Origin: Methylococcus sp.
GTDB lineage: Bacteria > Pseudomonadota > Gammaproteobacteria > Methylococcales > Methylococcaceae
Direction of reading: 5' to 3'
NCBI GenBank assembly: GCA_028688525.1
Contig: JAQTYA010000027.1
Location: forward strand, 1-32,691
DNA: 32,691 bases
The notes under the pieces were generated by a model, which had not been told where the DNA came from, ran no database searches, and saw only the letters and a program-made list of their open reading frames with translations. Of the stretch, positions 1 through 9,435 are shown piece by piece (positions within the stretch are counted from its first letter, which is position 1; the number at the start of each line of letters is the position of its first letter). A program made the translations under genes and the position numbers.

Positions 1-2847
1 AGCGGGACGGCCAACAAGCCGCCCGTCGCCAACGCCGGCCCCGATCAAGCCGTTACCATCGCCCAGGGCCAGACCAGCATCGCCGTCACTCTCAATGGCA
101 GCGGATCATCCGATCCCGACGGCAGCATCGCGGCTTACACCTGGACCGGCACGCCCGATCCCGCCGACACGGTCAACCCCAGCGTCACCCTGAACGCCGG
201 CACCTATGTGTTTACCCTCGTCGTTAAGGACAATAAAGGCGCTGCCAGCCCTGCGGATACGGTCACCATTGTAGTCAACCCGGCACCCGCTCCCAATCGA
301 GCGCCTACCGCCAACGCCGGCCCCGACCAGTCGGTCACCCTTCCGTCGGGCCAAACCGGCATTACGGTCACCCTGAACGGCAGCGGCTCGTCCGACCCGG
401 ACGGCAGCATCGCCGCCTACCGTTGGACCGGCAACCCCGATCCCGCCGACACCGTCAGCCCCAGTGTCACGCTGTCAGCCGGCACGCATGTGTTTACCCT
501 GGTCGTCACCGACAACAAGGGAGCTACCAGCGCCGCCGACACGGTGCAGATCACCGTCAACGCAGCGCAAACTCCCTCCGGCGGCTCCATCAACTCCACC
601 AGCACCGGTTCGCTGGCACGGGTAACAGCAACTGTAGCGGAACAGCCCAAGGTCGCCAGCACGAACTACAGCTTGCTGGCTGTCAACGATCTCGGCATGC
701 ACTGCGTCGACCTCGATACCCGCATCGTCAACATCTTGCCGCCCTTCCAGGTGATGCTGGGACAGGTGGTACAGAAAGGGGCGAAACCGGTCATCAATCC
801 TCAAGGCGTTGAACTTTACTATTCCGCCGTCTCCAACCCCAAGGACCCCATCCTAGGCAGGACCGATATTTTCAACGGCATCGCCACCGACGGCACGACC
901 TTCAAAACCAATTTCTGGAGTGCGGTCAACAACGAAGCCTATGACTTGTTCTACCCGCCGCTCGACCAAGCCCCGCTGAATCTGCCGGCGGGTACCAAGC
1001 TGCGCGATCTGGTCCCCGCCGACAAAGGCCTGCCGGTACCTAACGCCGAAAAGCTCTATATCGGCGCCGACGGCAAGGTCAACAGCGGCGACGAACAGCT
1101 CGCCGTCGCCCAGCACGGCATGCCGGGAGCCTCCAGCCCGTACGCGGCGAACGTTCCGCAGCGGGTGGAGGAGCACTACACCAACAAGCCGATGTTCGTG
1201 AATTTCCCCTTCGGCTACGTGGCGGACAAGGTCAACTGGTTCGAGGCCGCCGGCATCCCGATGGCACCGTTCGACGACGTGGGCCGGCAAAACCCGTTCC
1301 CGCTGGTGCGGGTCCAGGCCAAGAGCGGCGGCAGCGTGCTCGCTACCAACGACATCGTACTGCCGGTATCCAGCGAATCGGCCTGCACAAATTGCCATTC
1401 CGATCCGTCCGACCTGGCGGGCAGCCGTACCAGCTGGCCCACCGACGCGCTGCGCGGCGCCGGACTGGAAGTCGCCACCAGCGTTCAGGATCCGGATACC
1501 AACAATCCGGCCCAGGTCAGCGTGGAATACGGTGCCGACATCAACATCCTGCGCCTGCACGATCTCCGCCAGGGCGCAAACTACGTCGACCCCACCGGCG
1601 CCAAGACGCCTTGCGATATCAAAGCCGGCCTGCCCGGCAACTCCAACGGCAACGCCAATTGCTTGACCTACAAGGCAGTAGTGCAACACAAGCCGGTGGT
1701 ATGCCAGGGCTGTCATTACACCCCGGCGCTGGATCTGGCCCAGGTCGGTCCGCAAGCCGGCGCCGTCGGCAGCCCGGCCAACGGCCGTAATCAAGTGGCG
1801 CATCAAAGCAACTCGCGAGTGATGCACAACCATCACGGGTCGTTCACCAACCTGTTCACGGCCATTCCGGCGCCAGACCAGGATCCAGCGACCGGCGTCG
1901 TCAAGAACCAAGCGGCTCGCTTGGCCGCGCTGGAACAGAACTGCTACCAGTGCCATCCTGGCAAGGAAACCAAGTGCCTGCGCGGCGCCATGTTCAACGG
2001 CAGCATGCTGTGCAGCGACTGCCACGGCGACATGAAGCAGATAGGTGCGGACTTCTCCGCTGGCGTGTCCCCGACCAATCCGGGAGCATTCGTACTGAAC
2101 CAAGGCAGCTTCTATGACCCGGCTAGCAGCCAGCCCCGGGTGCCCTGGGCCAACGAACCGGGCTGCGGCTCCTGCCATACCGGCGACGCCAATAGCAACC
2201 TGGCCAACTCCGCCAACGTGATCGCCAACAAGGTCGACAGCAAGGGCAACAAAGACGGCATCCGCCTGCGCCAAGCCTTCCGCTCCGACGACACCAAGGC
2301 CACACCGATCGTACCGGCGAACAAGCGTTTCGCCGAACCGGTCATACCCGCACAGTTCAACGGCTTCAACAATCCCGGAGCAGGCAATCCCAAGCTGTAC
2401 CGGGTCAGCACCGGCCACGGCGGGGTGATGTGCGAAGGCTGCCACGGCGCGACCCACGCCGAATGGCCGAACGCCACCGCGGCAGCCAACGACAACCTGG
2501 CCTCCACCCAGTTGCAGGGCCACACCGGCGCAATTACCGAGTGCGGCACTTGCCACACCGCCGGCAGCCTATCGAGCAGCACCCAGGGCGGCCCCCACGG
2601 CATGCACCTGGTCAACGACAGCCGCTTCTACGCGGATGCCCATGGCGATTTGGCAGAAATGCAGAATGGTCAGGCCGGCGGCGGCACCTGCGGCTCCTGC
2701 CACGGCAGCGACCATCTAGGTACTGTGCTCTCAAGAGCGGCCGCCGACCGCAGCTTCTCGGTGGAAGGCAAGACCGTCAGCGTCAAAGCCGGCCAGCCGG
2801 TGGCCTGCAATCTCTGCCATAGTCTGAGCACAAGCTTCGAGAAATAA
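1..2847 (+). CDS. Multiheme cytochrome c with tandem PKD domains (5' end outside window)
   Basis: The frame is open from base 1, so the start, and probably a signal peptide, lies upstream. The visible part has two PKD-type beta-sandwich repeats (about bases 28-591; SSDPDGSIAAY and VFTLVV..DNKGA motifs), then a heme-free region of about 240 residues beginning near base 655 with an NDLGMHC motif, then a cytochrome region. Nine CXXCH heme c sites start at bases 1384, 1702, 1942, 2011, 2164, 2431, 2542, 2689 and 2806. Scattered single His residues, including a run MHNHHG near 1821, could be axial ligands. Heme attachment to CXXCH takes place outside the cytoplasmic membrane, and PKD repeats are typical of surface-exposed proteins, so this is probably a periplasmic or cell-surface electron-transfer protein. 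Its substrate is unknown. Stop TAA at 2845-2847, followed by a strong terminator. Confidence 0.9.
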   Translation, partial: SGTANKPPVANAGPDQAVTIAQGQTSIAVTLNGSGSSDPDGSIAAYTWTGTPDPADTVNPSVTLNAGTYVFTLVVKDNKGAASPADTVTIVVNPAPAPNRAPTANAGPDQSVTLPSGQTGITVTLNGSGSSDPDGSIAAYRWTGNPDPADTVSPSVTLSAGTHVFTLVVTDNKGATSAADTVQITVNAAQTPSGGSINSTSTGSLARVTATVAEQPKVASTNYSLLAVNDLGMHCVDLDTRIVNILPPFQVMLGQVVQKGAKPVINPQGVELYYSAVSNPKDPILGRTDIFNGIATDGTTFKTNFWSAVNNEAYDLFYPPLDQAPLNLPAGTKLRDLVPADKGLPVPNAEKLYIGADGKVNSGDEQLAVAQHGMPGASSPYAANVPQRVEEHYTNKPMFVNFPFGYVADKVNWFEAAGIPMAPFDDVGRQNPFPLVRVQAKSGGSVLATNDIVLPVSSESACTNCHSDPSDLAGSRTSWPTDALRGAGLEVATSVQDPDTNNPAQVSVEYGADINILRLHDLRQGANYVDPTGAKTPCDIKAGLPGNSNGNANCLTYKAVVQHKPVVCQGCHYTPALDLAQVGPQAGAVGSPANGRNQVAHQSNSRVMHNHHGSFTNLFTAIPAPDQDPATGVVKNQAARLAALEQNCYQCHPGKETKCLRGAMFNGSMLCSDCHGDMKQIGADFSAGVSPTNPGAFVLNQGSFYDPASSQPRVPWANEPGCGSCHTGDANSNLANSANVIANKVDSKGNKDGIRLRQAFRSDDTKATPIVPANKRFAEPVIPAQFNGFNNPGAGNPKLYRVSTGHGGVMCEGCHGATHAEWPNATAAANDNLASTQLQGHTGAITECGTCHTAGSLSSSTQGGPHGMHLVNDSRFYADAHGDLAEMQNGQAGGGTCGSCHGSDHLGTVLSRAAADRSFSVEGKTVSVKAGQPVACNLCHSLSTSFEK
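28..591 (+). repeat. Two tandem 282-bp PKD-encoding repeats
   Basis: Two in-frame units of 94 codons (28-309 and 310-591) encode near-identical PKD domains: both begin ANAGPDQ, share LNGSGSSDPDGSIAAY, and end in a DNKGA..ADTV strand. Identity is high at both DNA and protein level. The first 27 bases look like the Pro-rich linker that ends a further upstream unit, so the array may extend beyond the window. Confidence 0.85.
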
Positions 2848-2869
2848 CCCCTCGACGCTCTCAACCGCA

Positions 2870-2910
2870 AAGCCGCGTTCCCGCTCTTGGACGGGACGCG
2901 GCTTCTTTTT
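2870..2910 (+). terminator. Rho-independent terminator after the multiheme cytochrome gene
   Basis: Left arm AAGCCGCGTTCCCG (2870-2883) pairs with CGGGACGCGGCTT (2892-2904) with one bulged T and an 8-base loop, followed by CTTTTT (2905-2910). It starts 22 bases after the stop codon. Confidence 0.85.
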
Positions 2911-2993
2911 ACAGGGAACTTACACAAACCCGCCCCCTAGGCTTCTTGCACCTTCCCACGGTATCGTATCGGTTTTACCGAGGGAATCGAGCG

Positions 2994-5900
2994 ATGAACG
3001 ATCAGGCTACGCTGGAACTTGGCCTCCCAGGATTCACCTATTCCGACCTATACGCACCCGAGCGCCTGCAAACCCTGCTCAAGGCCTTCGATCAGGACCT
3101 GAACACACGCGATCCGGATCTGTTCGCAGCATTCGAAACCTATCGCAGCACGGGTGGCGAAGACATCGCGCCCGAACAGATTTCAGAGCTGCTGGTCACG
3201 GTGGCTCCTCATGTCGGCGAATTCGTCGCCCAGCTGTTCGGAGTGAAGACGGAACGCGACCGGCAGATCGCCGAAATTAGGGACGGCTTGGCCACGATCT
3301 TCGCCTTCCGCACGGAAGTCGTGGCGAAGCTACCGGGCCGTTTCAAAAACGTCTCCGCCGAAGACTGGGATATCGAGGCGCTGGCGGCAAAGATCGATGT
3401 CCTCGTCGAAGCCTATGCCCCGGAATATGCGGCTTCGGACCGCGAGGCGGCAGTGGCCCGGCTCGGCCTGGCGCTCCGGAATCTCCAGGTTCACTACGAA
3501 GCGGACGCGAAGCAGCCGGGAGGCGGCACGCTCGCCGACGCCTCTATCCGCACCGCCAAACTTCGCGCCCAGATCGGCGCCCATCCGCGCGGCGCCGCCT
3601 GGAAGGATGCGCTCGCCCTGGGCGATGCCGATTTCGCCGCCGGCTTGTTTGCGGAATTCGAGCGCTGGTGCTTCGCCGCCAACCGCGACGACCGCCTCAA
3701 GCCCCGAGTCGAGGACTGGGCAAGTTTCAAGGTTCCGGCCAAGACCGATTTCGAGCACCTGGTCCACCACGTCGTGGAAGATCGCGATGGCTATGGCGTC
3801 TGGGCCGCCGAACCCGGCCATCACCGCCGCCGCGACGGCTTCGGTCTGACCGATCCGCGCTTCCCGGAGCGCAAGGTGCTGTACGAGGTCGATCATTGCA
3901 TCTACTGCCATGACCGCGACACCGATTCCTGCTCCAAAGGAATGCGCAACAAGAAGGACGGCGGCTTCAAGACCAATCCGCTGGGCGTGCCCATCACCGG
4001 CTGTCCTCTGGAAGAAAAAATCTCCGAAATGCACTGGCTCAAGCGCCATGGCGACAACATCGGCGCACTGGCGCTGGTCACGGTGGACAACCCGCTCTGC
4101 CCCGGTACCGGCCACCGCATCTGCAACGATTGCATGAAGGGCTGCATCTACCAGAAGACCGAGCCGGTCAACATTCCGCAGATCGAGACCAACGTCCTCA
4201 CCGACGTGCTGTTCATGCCCTATGGCTTCGAAATCTACAGCCTGCTGACGCGGTGGAATCCACTCAATATCAAACGACCGCATGCCCTGCCCTACAACGG
4301 CAAGAACGTGCTTGTGGCGGGCATGGGACCGTCCGGCTACACCTTATCGCACTACTTGGCGAACGAGGGCTTCGGCGTGGTCGGGATCGACGGGCTGAAG
4401 ATTGAGCCGCTGCCGCCCGAACTGGTCGGCGACGAGCACCAACCGCCGCAACCGATCCGCGACTTCGGCGCACTCTACGAAAAGCTGGACCGCCGCATCA
4501 TGCTCGGCTTCGGCGGCGTCGCCGAATACGGCATCACGGTGCGCTGGGACAAGAATTTCCTCAAGGTCATTTATCTGAACCTGCTGCGGCGCCGGAATTT
4601 CCGCTGCTACGGTGGGGTACGCTTCGGCGGAACGCTCACGATCAACGAGGCTTGGGATTTGGGCTTCGACCACATCGCCATCGCTTCCGGCGCCGGCAAG
4701 CCCACTCTCATCGACCTGAAGCACAACCTGATCCGCGGCATCCGCAAGGCCTCCGACTTCCTGATGGCCTTGCAGCTCACCGGCGCAGCCAAGGAATCCT
4801 CGCTGGCGAATCTGCAGGTGCGACTGCCGGCCGGGGTCATCGGCGGCGGGCTCACCGCTATCGACACAGCCACCGAGCTGCTGGCCTATTACCCGGTCCA
4901 GGTCGAAAAGATCCTGCACCGCTACGAAAAGCTCTGCGCGGCCTATGGCGAACCAGCCGTACGCGGCCGATACGATTCCGAGGAAATCGGAATACTGGAT
5001 GAGTTCCTCGCGCACGGCCGGGTGATTCAAGCGGAGAGGCAACGCGCAGCCGCCGCCGGGGAAGCCCCGGATTTCCTGCCATTGCTGAAACAATGGGGCG
5101 GCGCCACTCTGTTCTATCGCAAGGGCATCAAGGATTCGCCCGCCTATCGCCAGAACCACGAGGAAATCACCGAGGCCATGGACGAGGGCATCGCGCTGGC
5201 CGAAGGCTTGAGCCCGCTGGCCGCAATGGAAGACGGCCACGGCCACCTCAATGCGGTGCGCTTCGAAAAACTTGAGGAGCAGGAAGGCCGCTGGAAACCA
5301 ACCGGCGAAATCGAGGTGCCGCTAAGGAGCTTGTTCATCGCCGCCGGAACCTCGCCCAACACCATTTACGAATCGGAGCACCCCGAAACCTTCGAGATGG
5401 ACCACAAGTTCTACAAGCGCCACGAGCCCGATTGGGCCGCCGAGATACCCGATCTCGTGCCGGTGCAGGACGAGGCTTGGCCCAAGATCGGCAAACCGGC
5501 ACCGTTCACCTCCTATCGCCGCGGCGGCAAGTTCATCACCTTCTACGGCGACAACCATCCTGTCTATGCCGGCAACGTGGTGAAAGCCATGGCCAGCGCC
5601 AAGGACGGCTATCCCTACATCGTCCGCCTGTTCGAAGGGGAGCTGAAGCGGCTCGACCCCGCGGAACAGCCGCACCGCGACCGGAACCTGCAGGCGTTCC
5701 AGGCGGTCATCGACGATGCCCTGACCGCCCGCATCGTCGCGGTCAACCGCCTGACGCCGACCATCATCGAAGTGGTCGTCCGTGCTCCCGCCTCGGCCAA
5801 GCACTTCCAGCCTGGACAGTTCTACCGGGTACAGAACTATGAGGCGTTGGCCCCAGTGGTCGAAGGCACGGTACTGGCCACCGAGGGCATTGCCCTCACC

Positions 5901-6686
5901 GGCGCCTGGGTGGACAAGGACAACGGCCTGATCTCGCTGATCGCGCTGGAAATGGGCAGCTCCTCACGGCTATGCGCCCAGTGGAAACCCGGCGATCCGC
6001 TGGTAGTGATGGGTGTCACCGGCGCGCCGACAGAGATTCCCTCCGGCCAGACCGTCGCCCTCGTCGGCGGGGGCTTAGGCAACGCGGTGCTGTTCTCGAT
6101 CGGCAAGGCGTTGCGAAGCGCCGGCAATCAGGTGATCTATTTCGCCGGCTACCGCAACAGCGCGGACGTATTCAAGATCGAAGAAATCGAAGCGGCGTCG
6201 GATCTGCTGGTCTGGACGGTGGACAAGCGCGAGGGCAACATTCCCGTTCAGGTTACGCGCCCGGACGACAAGTCCTTCGTAGGCAACATCGTCGAGGCGA
6301 TGCTGGCCTATGCCAAGGGCGAGCTGGGCCCCACCCCCATCCATCTCGACGACGTCGACCACATGATCGTGATCGGCTCGGACCGGATGATGGAAGCGGT
6401 CAAGCATGCCCGCCACGGCCTGCTGGCGCCCTACCTCAAGCCTCACCATGCCGCCATCGGCTCCATCAATTCGCCGATGCAGTGCATGATGAAAGGCGTA
6501 TGCGCGCAATGCCTGTGCAAACACGTGGACCCGGAAACGGGCCGCGAGTATTTCGTGTATTCCTGCTACAACCAGGACCAGGAACTGGACCGCGTGGATT
6601 TCCCGAATCTCTATGCCAGGCTGCGGCAGAATTCGGTACAGGAGAAGCTGTCCGCACTCTGGCTGGAGTGGCTGATGAGCCGGTAG
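2994..6686 (+). CDS. Fused GltD/NfnL-like and PyrK/NfnS-like flavo-iron-sulfur oxidoreductase
   Basis: ATG 2994 is preferred over an upstream in-frame TTG at 2946 because GAGGGA sits 8 bases before it. The product is 1230 aa with no signal peptide. Residues 1 to about 290 are a helical region I do not recognise. Cysteine motifs follow: C302-x2-C305-x7-C313, C337, and C369-x7-C377-x2-C380-x3-C384, the last followed by a PVNIPQIE segment as in the Fe-S domain of GltD. Then come a Rossmann FAD site (AGMGPSG near 442-448), an NAD(P) site (IGGGLTAID near 616-624) and the closing AAGTSPNT motif. The last third is a ferredoxin-reductase/PyrK-like module: FAD segment with PGQFYRV, NAD segment VALVGGGLGNA, and a C-terminal cluster site C1164-x5-C1170-x2-C1173-x17-C1191. 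This order matches the two subunits of NADH-dependent ferredoxin:NADP+ oxidoreductase (Nfn/SudAB) joined in one chain. Probably cytoplasmic electron transfer between NAD(P)H and another carrier; the partner is unknown. Confidence 0.85.
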   Translation: MNDQATLELGLPGFTYSDLYAPERLQTLLKAFDQDLNTRDPDLFAAFETYRSTGGEDIAPEQISELLVTVAPHVGEFVAQLFGVKTERDRQIAEIRDGLATIFAFRTEVVAKLPGRFKNVSAEDWDIEALAAKIDVLVEAYAPEYAASDREAAVARLGLALRNLQVHYEADAKQPGGGTLADASIRTAKLRAQIGAHPRGAAWKDALALGDADFAAGLFAEFERWCFAANRDDRLKPRVEDWASFKVPAKTDFEHLVHHVVEDRDGYGVWAAEPGHHRRRDGFGLTDPRFPERKVLYEVDHCIYCHDRDTDSCSKGMRNKKDGGFKTNPLGVPITGCPLEEKISEMHWLKRHGDNIGALALVTVDNPLCPGTGHRICNDCMKGCIYQKTEPVNIPQIETNVLTDVLFMPYGFEIYSLLTRWNPLNIKRPHALPYNGKNVLVAGMGPSGYTLSHYLANEGFGVVGIDGLKIEPLPPELVGDEHQPPQPIRDFGALYEKLDRRIMLGFGGVAEYGITVRWDKNFLKVIYLNLLRRRNFRCYGGVRFGGTLTINEAWDLGFDHIAIASGAGKPTLIDLKHNLIRGIRKASDFLMALQLTGAAKESSLANLQVRLPAGVIGGGLTAIDTATELLAYYPVQVEKILHRYEKLCAAYGEPAVRGRYDSEEIGILDEFLAHGRVIQAERQRAAAAGEAPDFLPLLKQWGGATLFYRKGIKDSPAYRQNHEEITEAMDEGIALAEGLSPLAAMEDGHGHLNAVRFEKLEEQEGRWKPTGEIEVPLRSLFIAAGTSPNTIYESEHPETFEMDHKFYKRHEPDWAAEIPDLVPVQDEAWPKIGKPAPFTSYRRGGKFITFYGDNHPVYAGNVVKAMASAKDGYPYIVRLFEGELKRLDPAEQPHRDRNLQAFQAVIDDALTARIVAVNRLTPTIIEVVVRAPASAKHFQPGQFYRVQNYEALAPVVEGTVLATEGIALTGAWVDKDNGLISLIALEMGSSSRLCAQWKPGDPLVVMGVTGAPTEIPSGQTVALVGGGLGNAVLFSIGKALRSAGNQVIYFAGYRNSADVFKIEEIEAASDLLVWTVDKREGNIPVQVTRPDDKSFVGNIVEAMLAYAKGELGPTPIHLDDVDHMIVIGSDRMMEAVKHARHGLLAPYLKPHHAAIGSINSPMQCMMKGVCAQCLCKHVDPETGREYFVYSCYNQDQELDRVDFPNLYARLRQNSVQEKLSALWLEWLMSR

Positions 6687-6694
6687 GTCATGAG

Positions 6695-6722
6695 AAACCT
6701 CGCGGCGACCGCCGCGAGGTTT
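6695..6722. terminator. Bidirectional terminator between convergent genes
   Basis: Perfect 12-bp inverted repeat AAACCTCGCGGC (6695-6706) / GCCGCGAGGTTT (6711-6722) with a GACC loop. A-runs and T-runs flank both arms, so it can serve the flavoprotein gene on + and the pil-aro-hemE-NUDIX run on -. It abuts the NUDIX stop codon. Confidence 0.85.
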
Positions 6723-7307
6723 TCAAGTCCGCTTGGAGTTCAGCGCCAATCTCAGCAATCCCGCCGCACTGATGGCATCGGTGATTTCCCCGGACATGAC
6801 CATGTCGACCGCGTCGGCCAACGGAAGCTTCCAGATGCGCAGGTCCTCGGTCTCCTCGAATTCCGGCTCGCCTTCCTCCAAGTCTTCCGCTAAGAACACG
6901 AAACCTTCCTCGTCGGTGACGGAATTCGAGGTATGGAGCCGCATGAGAAGCCGCCAGGAGGCAGCGGACAGGCCGGTTTCCTCCCTCAGCTCGCGCCGGG
7001 CCGATTCCAATATGGATTCACCTTCGGGCGAACCGCCCATGGGAATCTCCCAGAACCAAGCGTCTGGCACATAGCGGTACTGACCTACTAGCCAGGTATT
7101 GCCCCAGCCGTCGAGGGGGATGATGCCGATCGCCTGATTCTTGAAGTGGATGCGGCCATACAGGCTGAGGCCGCCGCCGGGATTGACGACGTGGTCCTCG
7201 TCGAGGTGAATCCAGGGGTTGTCGTAGATTTCCCGCCGGCTCAGCAGACGCCAGGGATTCAGTTCCGGCACGCTATCCAACCCGGTGGAAAGCCGGGCTG
7301 AATTCAT
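6723..7307 (-). CDS. NUDIX hydrolase, ADP-ribose pyrophosphatase-like
   Basis: 194 aa. A perfect NUDIX box (G-x5-E-x7-R-E-L-x-E-E-x-G-L) is present: [20 protein letters not shown] followed by TGL. It binds the metal ions used to hydrolyse X-linked nucleoside diphosphates. The upstream segment ([17 protein letters not shown], then an [11 protein letters not shown] strand) and the EIPMGG lead-in resemble ADP-sugar/ADP-ribose pyrophosphatases, but the exact substrate cannot be read. Start ATG 7307 lies inside the end of hemE (35-bp overlap), with GAGG 6 bases upstream, so translation may be coupled to hemE. Last gene of the long minus-strand run; its stop touches the terminator hairpin. Confidence 0.88.
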   Translation of the reverse strand: MNSARLSTGLDSVPELNPWRLLSRREIYDNPWIHLDEDHVVNPGGGLSLYGRIHFKNQAIGIIPLDGWGNTWLVGQYRYVPDAWFWEIPMGGSPEGESILESARRELREETGLSAASWRLLMRLHTSNSVTDEEGFVFLAEDLEEGEPEFEETEDLRIWKLPLADAVDMVMSGEITDAISAAGLLRLALNSKRT

Positions 7308-8328
7308 GCACTGCCTCGATCATAGCGCCGACGTGATCAGGCTTGATGTCCGGCGTGACACCGTGGCCGAGGTTGAACACATGGCCGCTGCCTGTGCCGT
7401 AACACTCCAAGATCTTCCGGACTTCACCACGGATGACTTCGGGCTTGGCATAGAGCGCCACCGGATCGAGGTTGCCCTGCAGAGCCACCCGATCGCCGAC
7501 CCGCCGCCGCGCCGCACCGATGTCGGTGGTCCAGTCCAGACCAAGCGCGTCATAGCCAGCGTCCGCCATCGCCTCCAGCCACTGCCCGCCGCCCTTGGTG
7601 AAGAAGATCGCGGGGATGCGGCCCCGCTCCGTCAGCCGAAGCTGCTGGCGCACTCGCTCGGCGTAGCGCAGCGAAAACTCCAGATAGTGCTCCGTATCCA
7701 GATTGCCGCCCCATGTGTCGAACACCATCACAGCGTCGACCCCGGCGGCGATCTGGGCATTCAGGTACAGCGCGACCGCGTCGGCGAGCTTTTCCAGCAG
7801 CTCGTGCATCAGCGCAGGCTCCTCGTACATGAGGCATTTGACCTTGCGGAATTCCCGGCTGCTGCCACCCTCCACCATGTAGGTCGCCAAAGTCCAGGGA
7901 CTGCCCGAAAAGCCGATCAACGGCGCTCTGTCGCCCAGGCGCTGCTTGATCAGCCGTACCGCGGCCGGCACATAGACCAGCTCCTCTTCCGGATCGGGCA
8001 CACCCAACCTGTGGATGTCCGCAGCCCCTTGGATCGGATTGCGGAAACTCGGTCCCTCGCCCTCGACAAATTCCAGCCCCAGCCCCATGGCGTCGGGGAT
8101 GGTCAGAATGTCGGAGAACAGGATCGCCGCATCCAGCCGGTAGCGCTCTAGCGGCTGCAAGGTTACTTCGCAGGCCAATTCGGGCGTGGTGCAGAGATTC
8201 ATGAAGCTGCCCGCCTGCTCCCGGACCTTACGGTATTCCGGCAGGTAACGGCCCGCCTGGCGCATCATCCAAACGGGGGTCCTCTCGACTGGCTGGCGTA
8301 GCAGGGCGCGAATGAAGCAATGAGTCAT
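7273..8328 (-). CDS. hemE: Uroporphyrinogen decarboxylase
   Basis: 351 aa, full length for the family. It decarboxylates the four acetate side chains of uroporphyrinogen III to give coproporphyrinogen III in cytoplasmic heme biosynthesis. Visible signatures are [16 protein letters not shown] near the N-terminus, the [11 protein letters not shown] segment with the catalytic Asp, [13 protein letters not shown], and the C-terminal FNLGHGV segment. ATG 8328 has AAAGGA about 6 bases upstream. It lies 27 bp downstream of aroB and overlaps the NUDIX gene, so it is probably part of the same transcript. Confidence 0.96.
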   Translation of the reverse strand: MTHCFIRALLRQPVERTPVWMMRQAGRYLPEYRKVREQAGSFMNLCTTPELACEVTLQPLERYRLDAAILFSDILTIPDAMGLGLEFVEGEGPSFRNPIQGAADIHRLGVPDPEEELVYVPAAVRLIKQRLGDRAPLIGFSGSPWTLATYMVEGGSSREFRKVKCLMYEEPALMHELLEKLADAVALYLNAQIAAGVDAVMVFDTWGGNLDTEHYLEFSLRYAERVRQQLRLTERGRIPAIFFTKGGGQWLEAMADAGYDALGLDWTTDIGAARRRVGDRVALQGNLDPVALYAKPEVIRGEVRKILECYGTGSGHVFNLGHGVTPDIKPDHVGAMIEAVHEFSPAFHRVG

Positions 8329-8355
8329 GGCATGTCCTTTGTCAGTTCGATGGCC

Positions 8356-9435
8356 TCAACGGCCGTAGCTTTCCAAGGTGGCTCGCAGCGGCCCGGCGGC
8401 CACGACCACAGGGAGGGTCGCCTCGCCCAAGGCCTTGAGCAAAATCAGGCGCAGACCGCCATCGACGTTCTTCTTGTCGACCGCCATGTGTTCGAGAAAG
8501 GCATCCGCGTCCAACTCGCGCGGCGGGACGACCGGCAACCGCGCCCGCTCCAGCAGGCGGATGACCCTCGCTGCTTCGCCTTCGCCAATCCAGCCCAGGC
8601 GGCGGGACAGATCGGCCGCCTGGCACATGCCGATGGCCACCGCCTCGCCGTGCAGATAGACACCGTAACCCATGCCGGTTTCGACTGCATGGCCGAAGGT
8701 ATGGCCCAGGTTCAGCGTCGCCCGCACCCCGGTTTCGGTCTCGTCTTCCGCCACCACATCAGCCTTGTTGAGACAGGACCGCTCAATGGCGTAGGTCAGC
8801 GCTTCCGGCTCACGCCGCAGCAAGCGTTCGATATTCGCTTCGAGCCAGGCCAGGAATTCCGGGTCGCGGATAAAACCGTATTTGATGACCTCCGCCAGAC
8901 CCGCGCTCAGTTCGCGGTCGGGCAAGGTATTCAGAGTGTCGGTGTCGGCCAGGACGCAGCGCGGCTGGTAAAAGGCACCGATCATGTTCTTGCCGCGCGG
9001 ATGGTTGACCGCAGTCTTACCGCCCACCGAAGAATCGACCTGGGACAGCAGTGTGGTCGGCACCTGGATGAAAGGCACGCCGCGCTGATAGCAAGCCGCC
9101 GCGAACCCGGCCAGATCACCGATCACACCACCGCCCAGCGCGACTATGCAAGCCGTGCGGCTGAACCGCTCGGCCAGCAGAGCATCGAATATGGCCATCG
9201 CCGAATCCAGGGTCTTGTAGGCCTCGCCGTCCGGCAACACTATGGTCCTGAACTCCTTGCCGGACAGCGCCGCGAGGGTGCGCTCGAGATACAGCGGCGC
9301 CACGACTTCATTGGTTACTACCAGTACCTGCTTTCCCGGCACGTGCGCCTGAATCAGGTCCGCACGGTCGAGCAAGCCAGGTCCGATGTAGATGGGGTAG
9401 CTGCGCACCCCCAGACTGACGGTCAAGGTTTTCAT
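8356..9435 (-). CDS. aroB: 3-dehydroquinate synthase
   Basis: 359 aa, normal length. It converts DAHP to 3-dehydroquinate, the second step of the shikimate pathway, using NAD+ and a divalent metal. The sequence shows the NAD-binding [16 protein letters not shown] loop, [16 protein letters not shown], the [10 protein letters not shown] segment, the metal-ligand Glu in GLAEVIKYG and the metal-ligand His region [12 protein letters not shown]. Its ATG overlaps the aroK stop by 4 bp (ATGA), the usual aroK-aroB coupling. Confidence 0.97.
   Translation of the reverse strand: MKTLTVSLGVRSYPIYIGPGLLDRADLIQAHVPGKQVLVVTNEVVAPLYLERTLAALSGKEFRTIVLPDGEAYKTLDSAMAIFDALLAERFSRTACIVALGGGVIGDLAGFAAACYQRGVPFIQVPTTLLSQVDSSVGGKTAVNHPRGKNMIGAFYQPRCVLADTDTLNTLPDRELSAGLAEVIKYGFIRDPEFLAWLEANIERLLRREPEALTYAIERSCLNKADVVAEDETETGVRATLNLGHTFGHAVETGMGYGVYLHGEAVAIGMCQAADLSRRLGWIGEGEAARVIRLLERARLPVVPPRELDADAFLEHMAVDKKNVDGGLRLILLKALGEATLPVVVAAGPLRATLESYGR

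Noticed and set aside
853-2556. Long open frame on the minus strand opposite the multiheme cytochrome
   Set aside because: It is antisense to nine in-frame CXXCH motifs, has no recognisable domain, and such frames are expected in GC-rich DNA.
3897-3911. CIYCH looks like a heme c attachment site in the flavoprotein
   Set aside because: The protein has no signal peptide and the motif sits among other cysteines of a GltD-like Fe-S region, so these are cluster ligands rather than a heme site.
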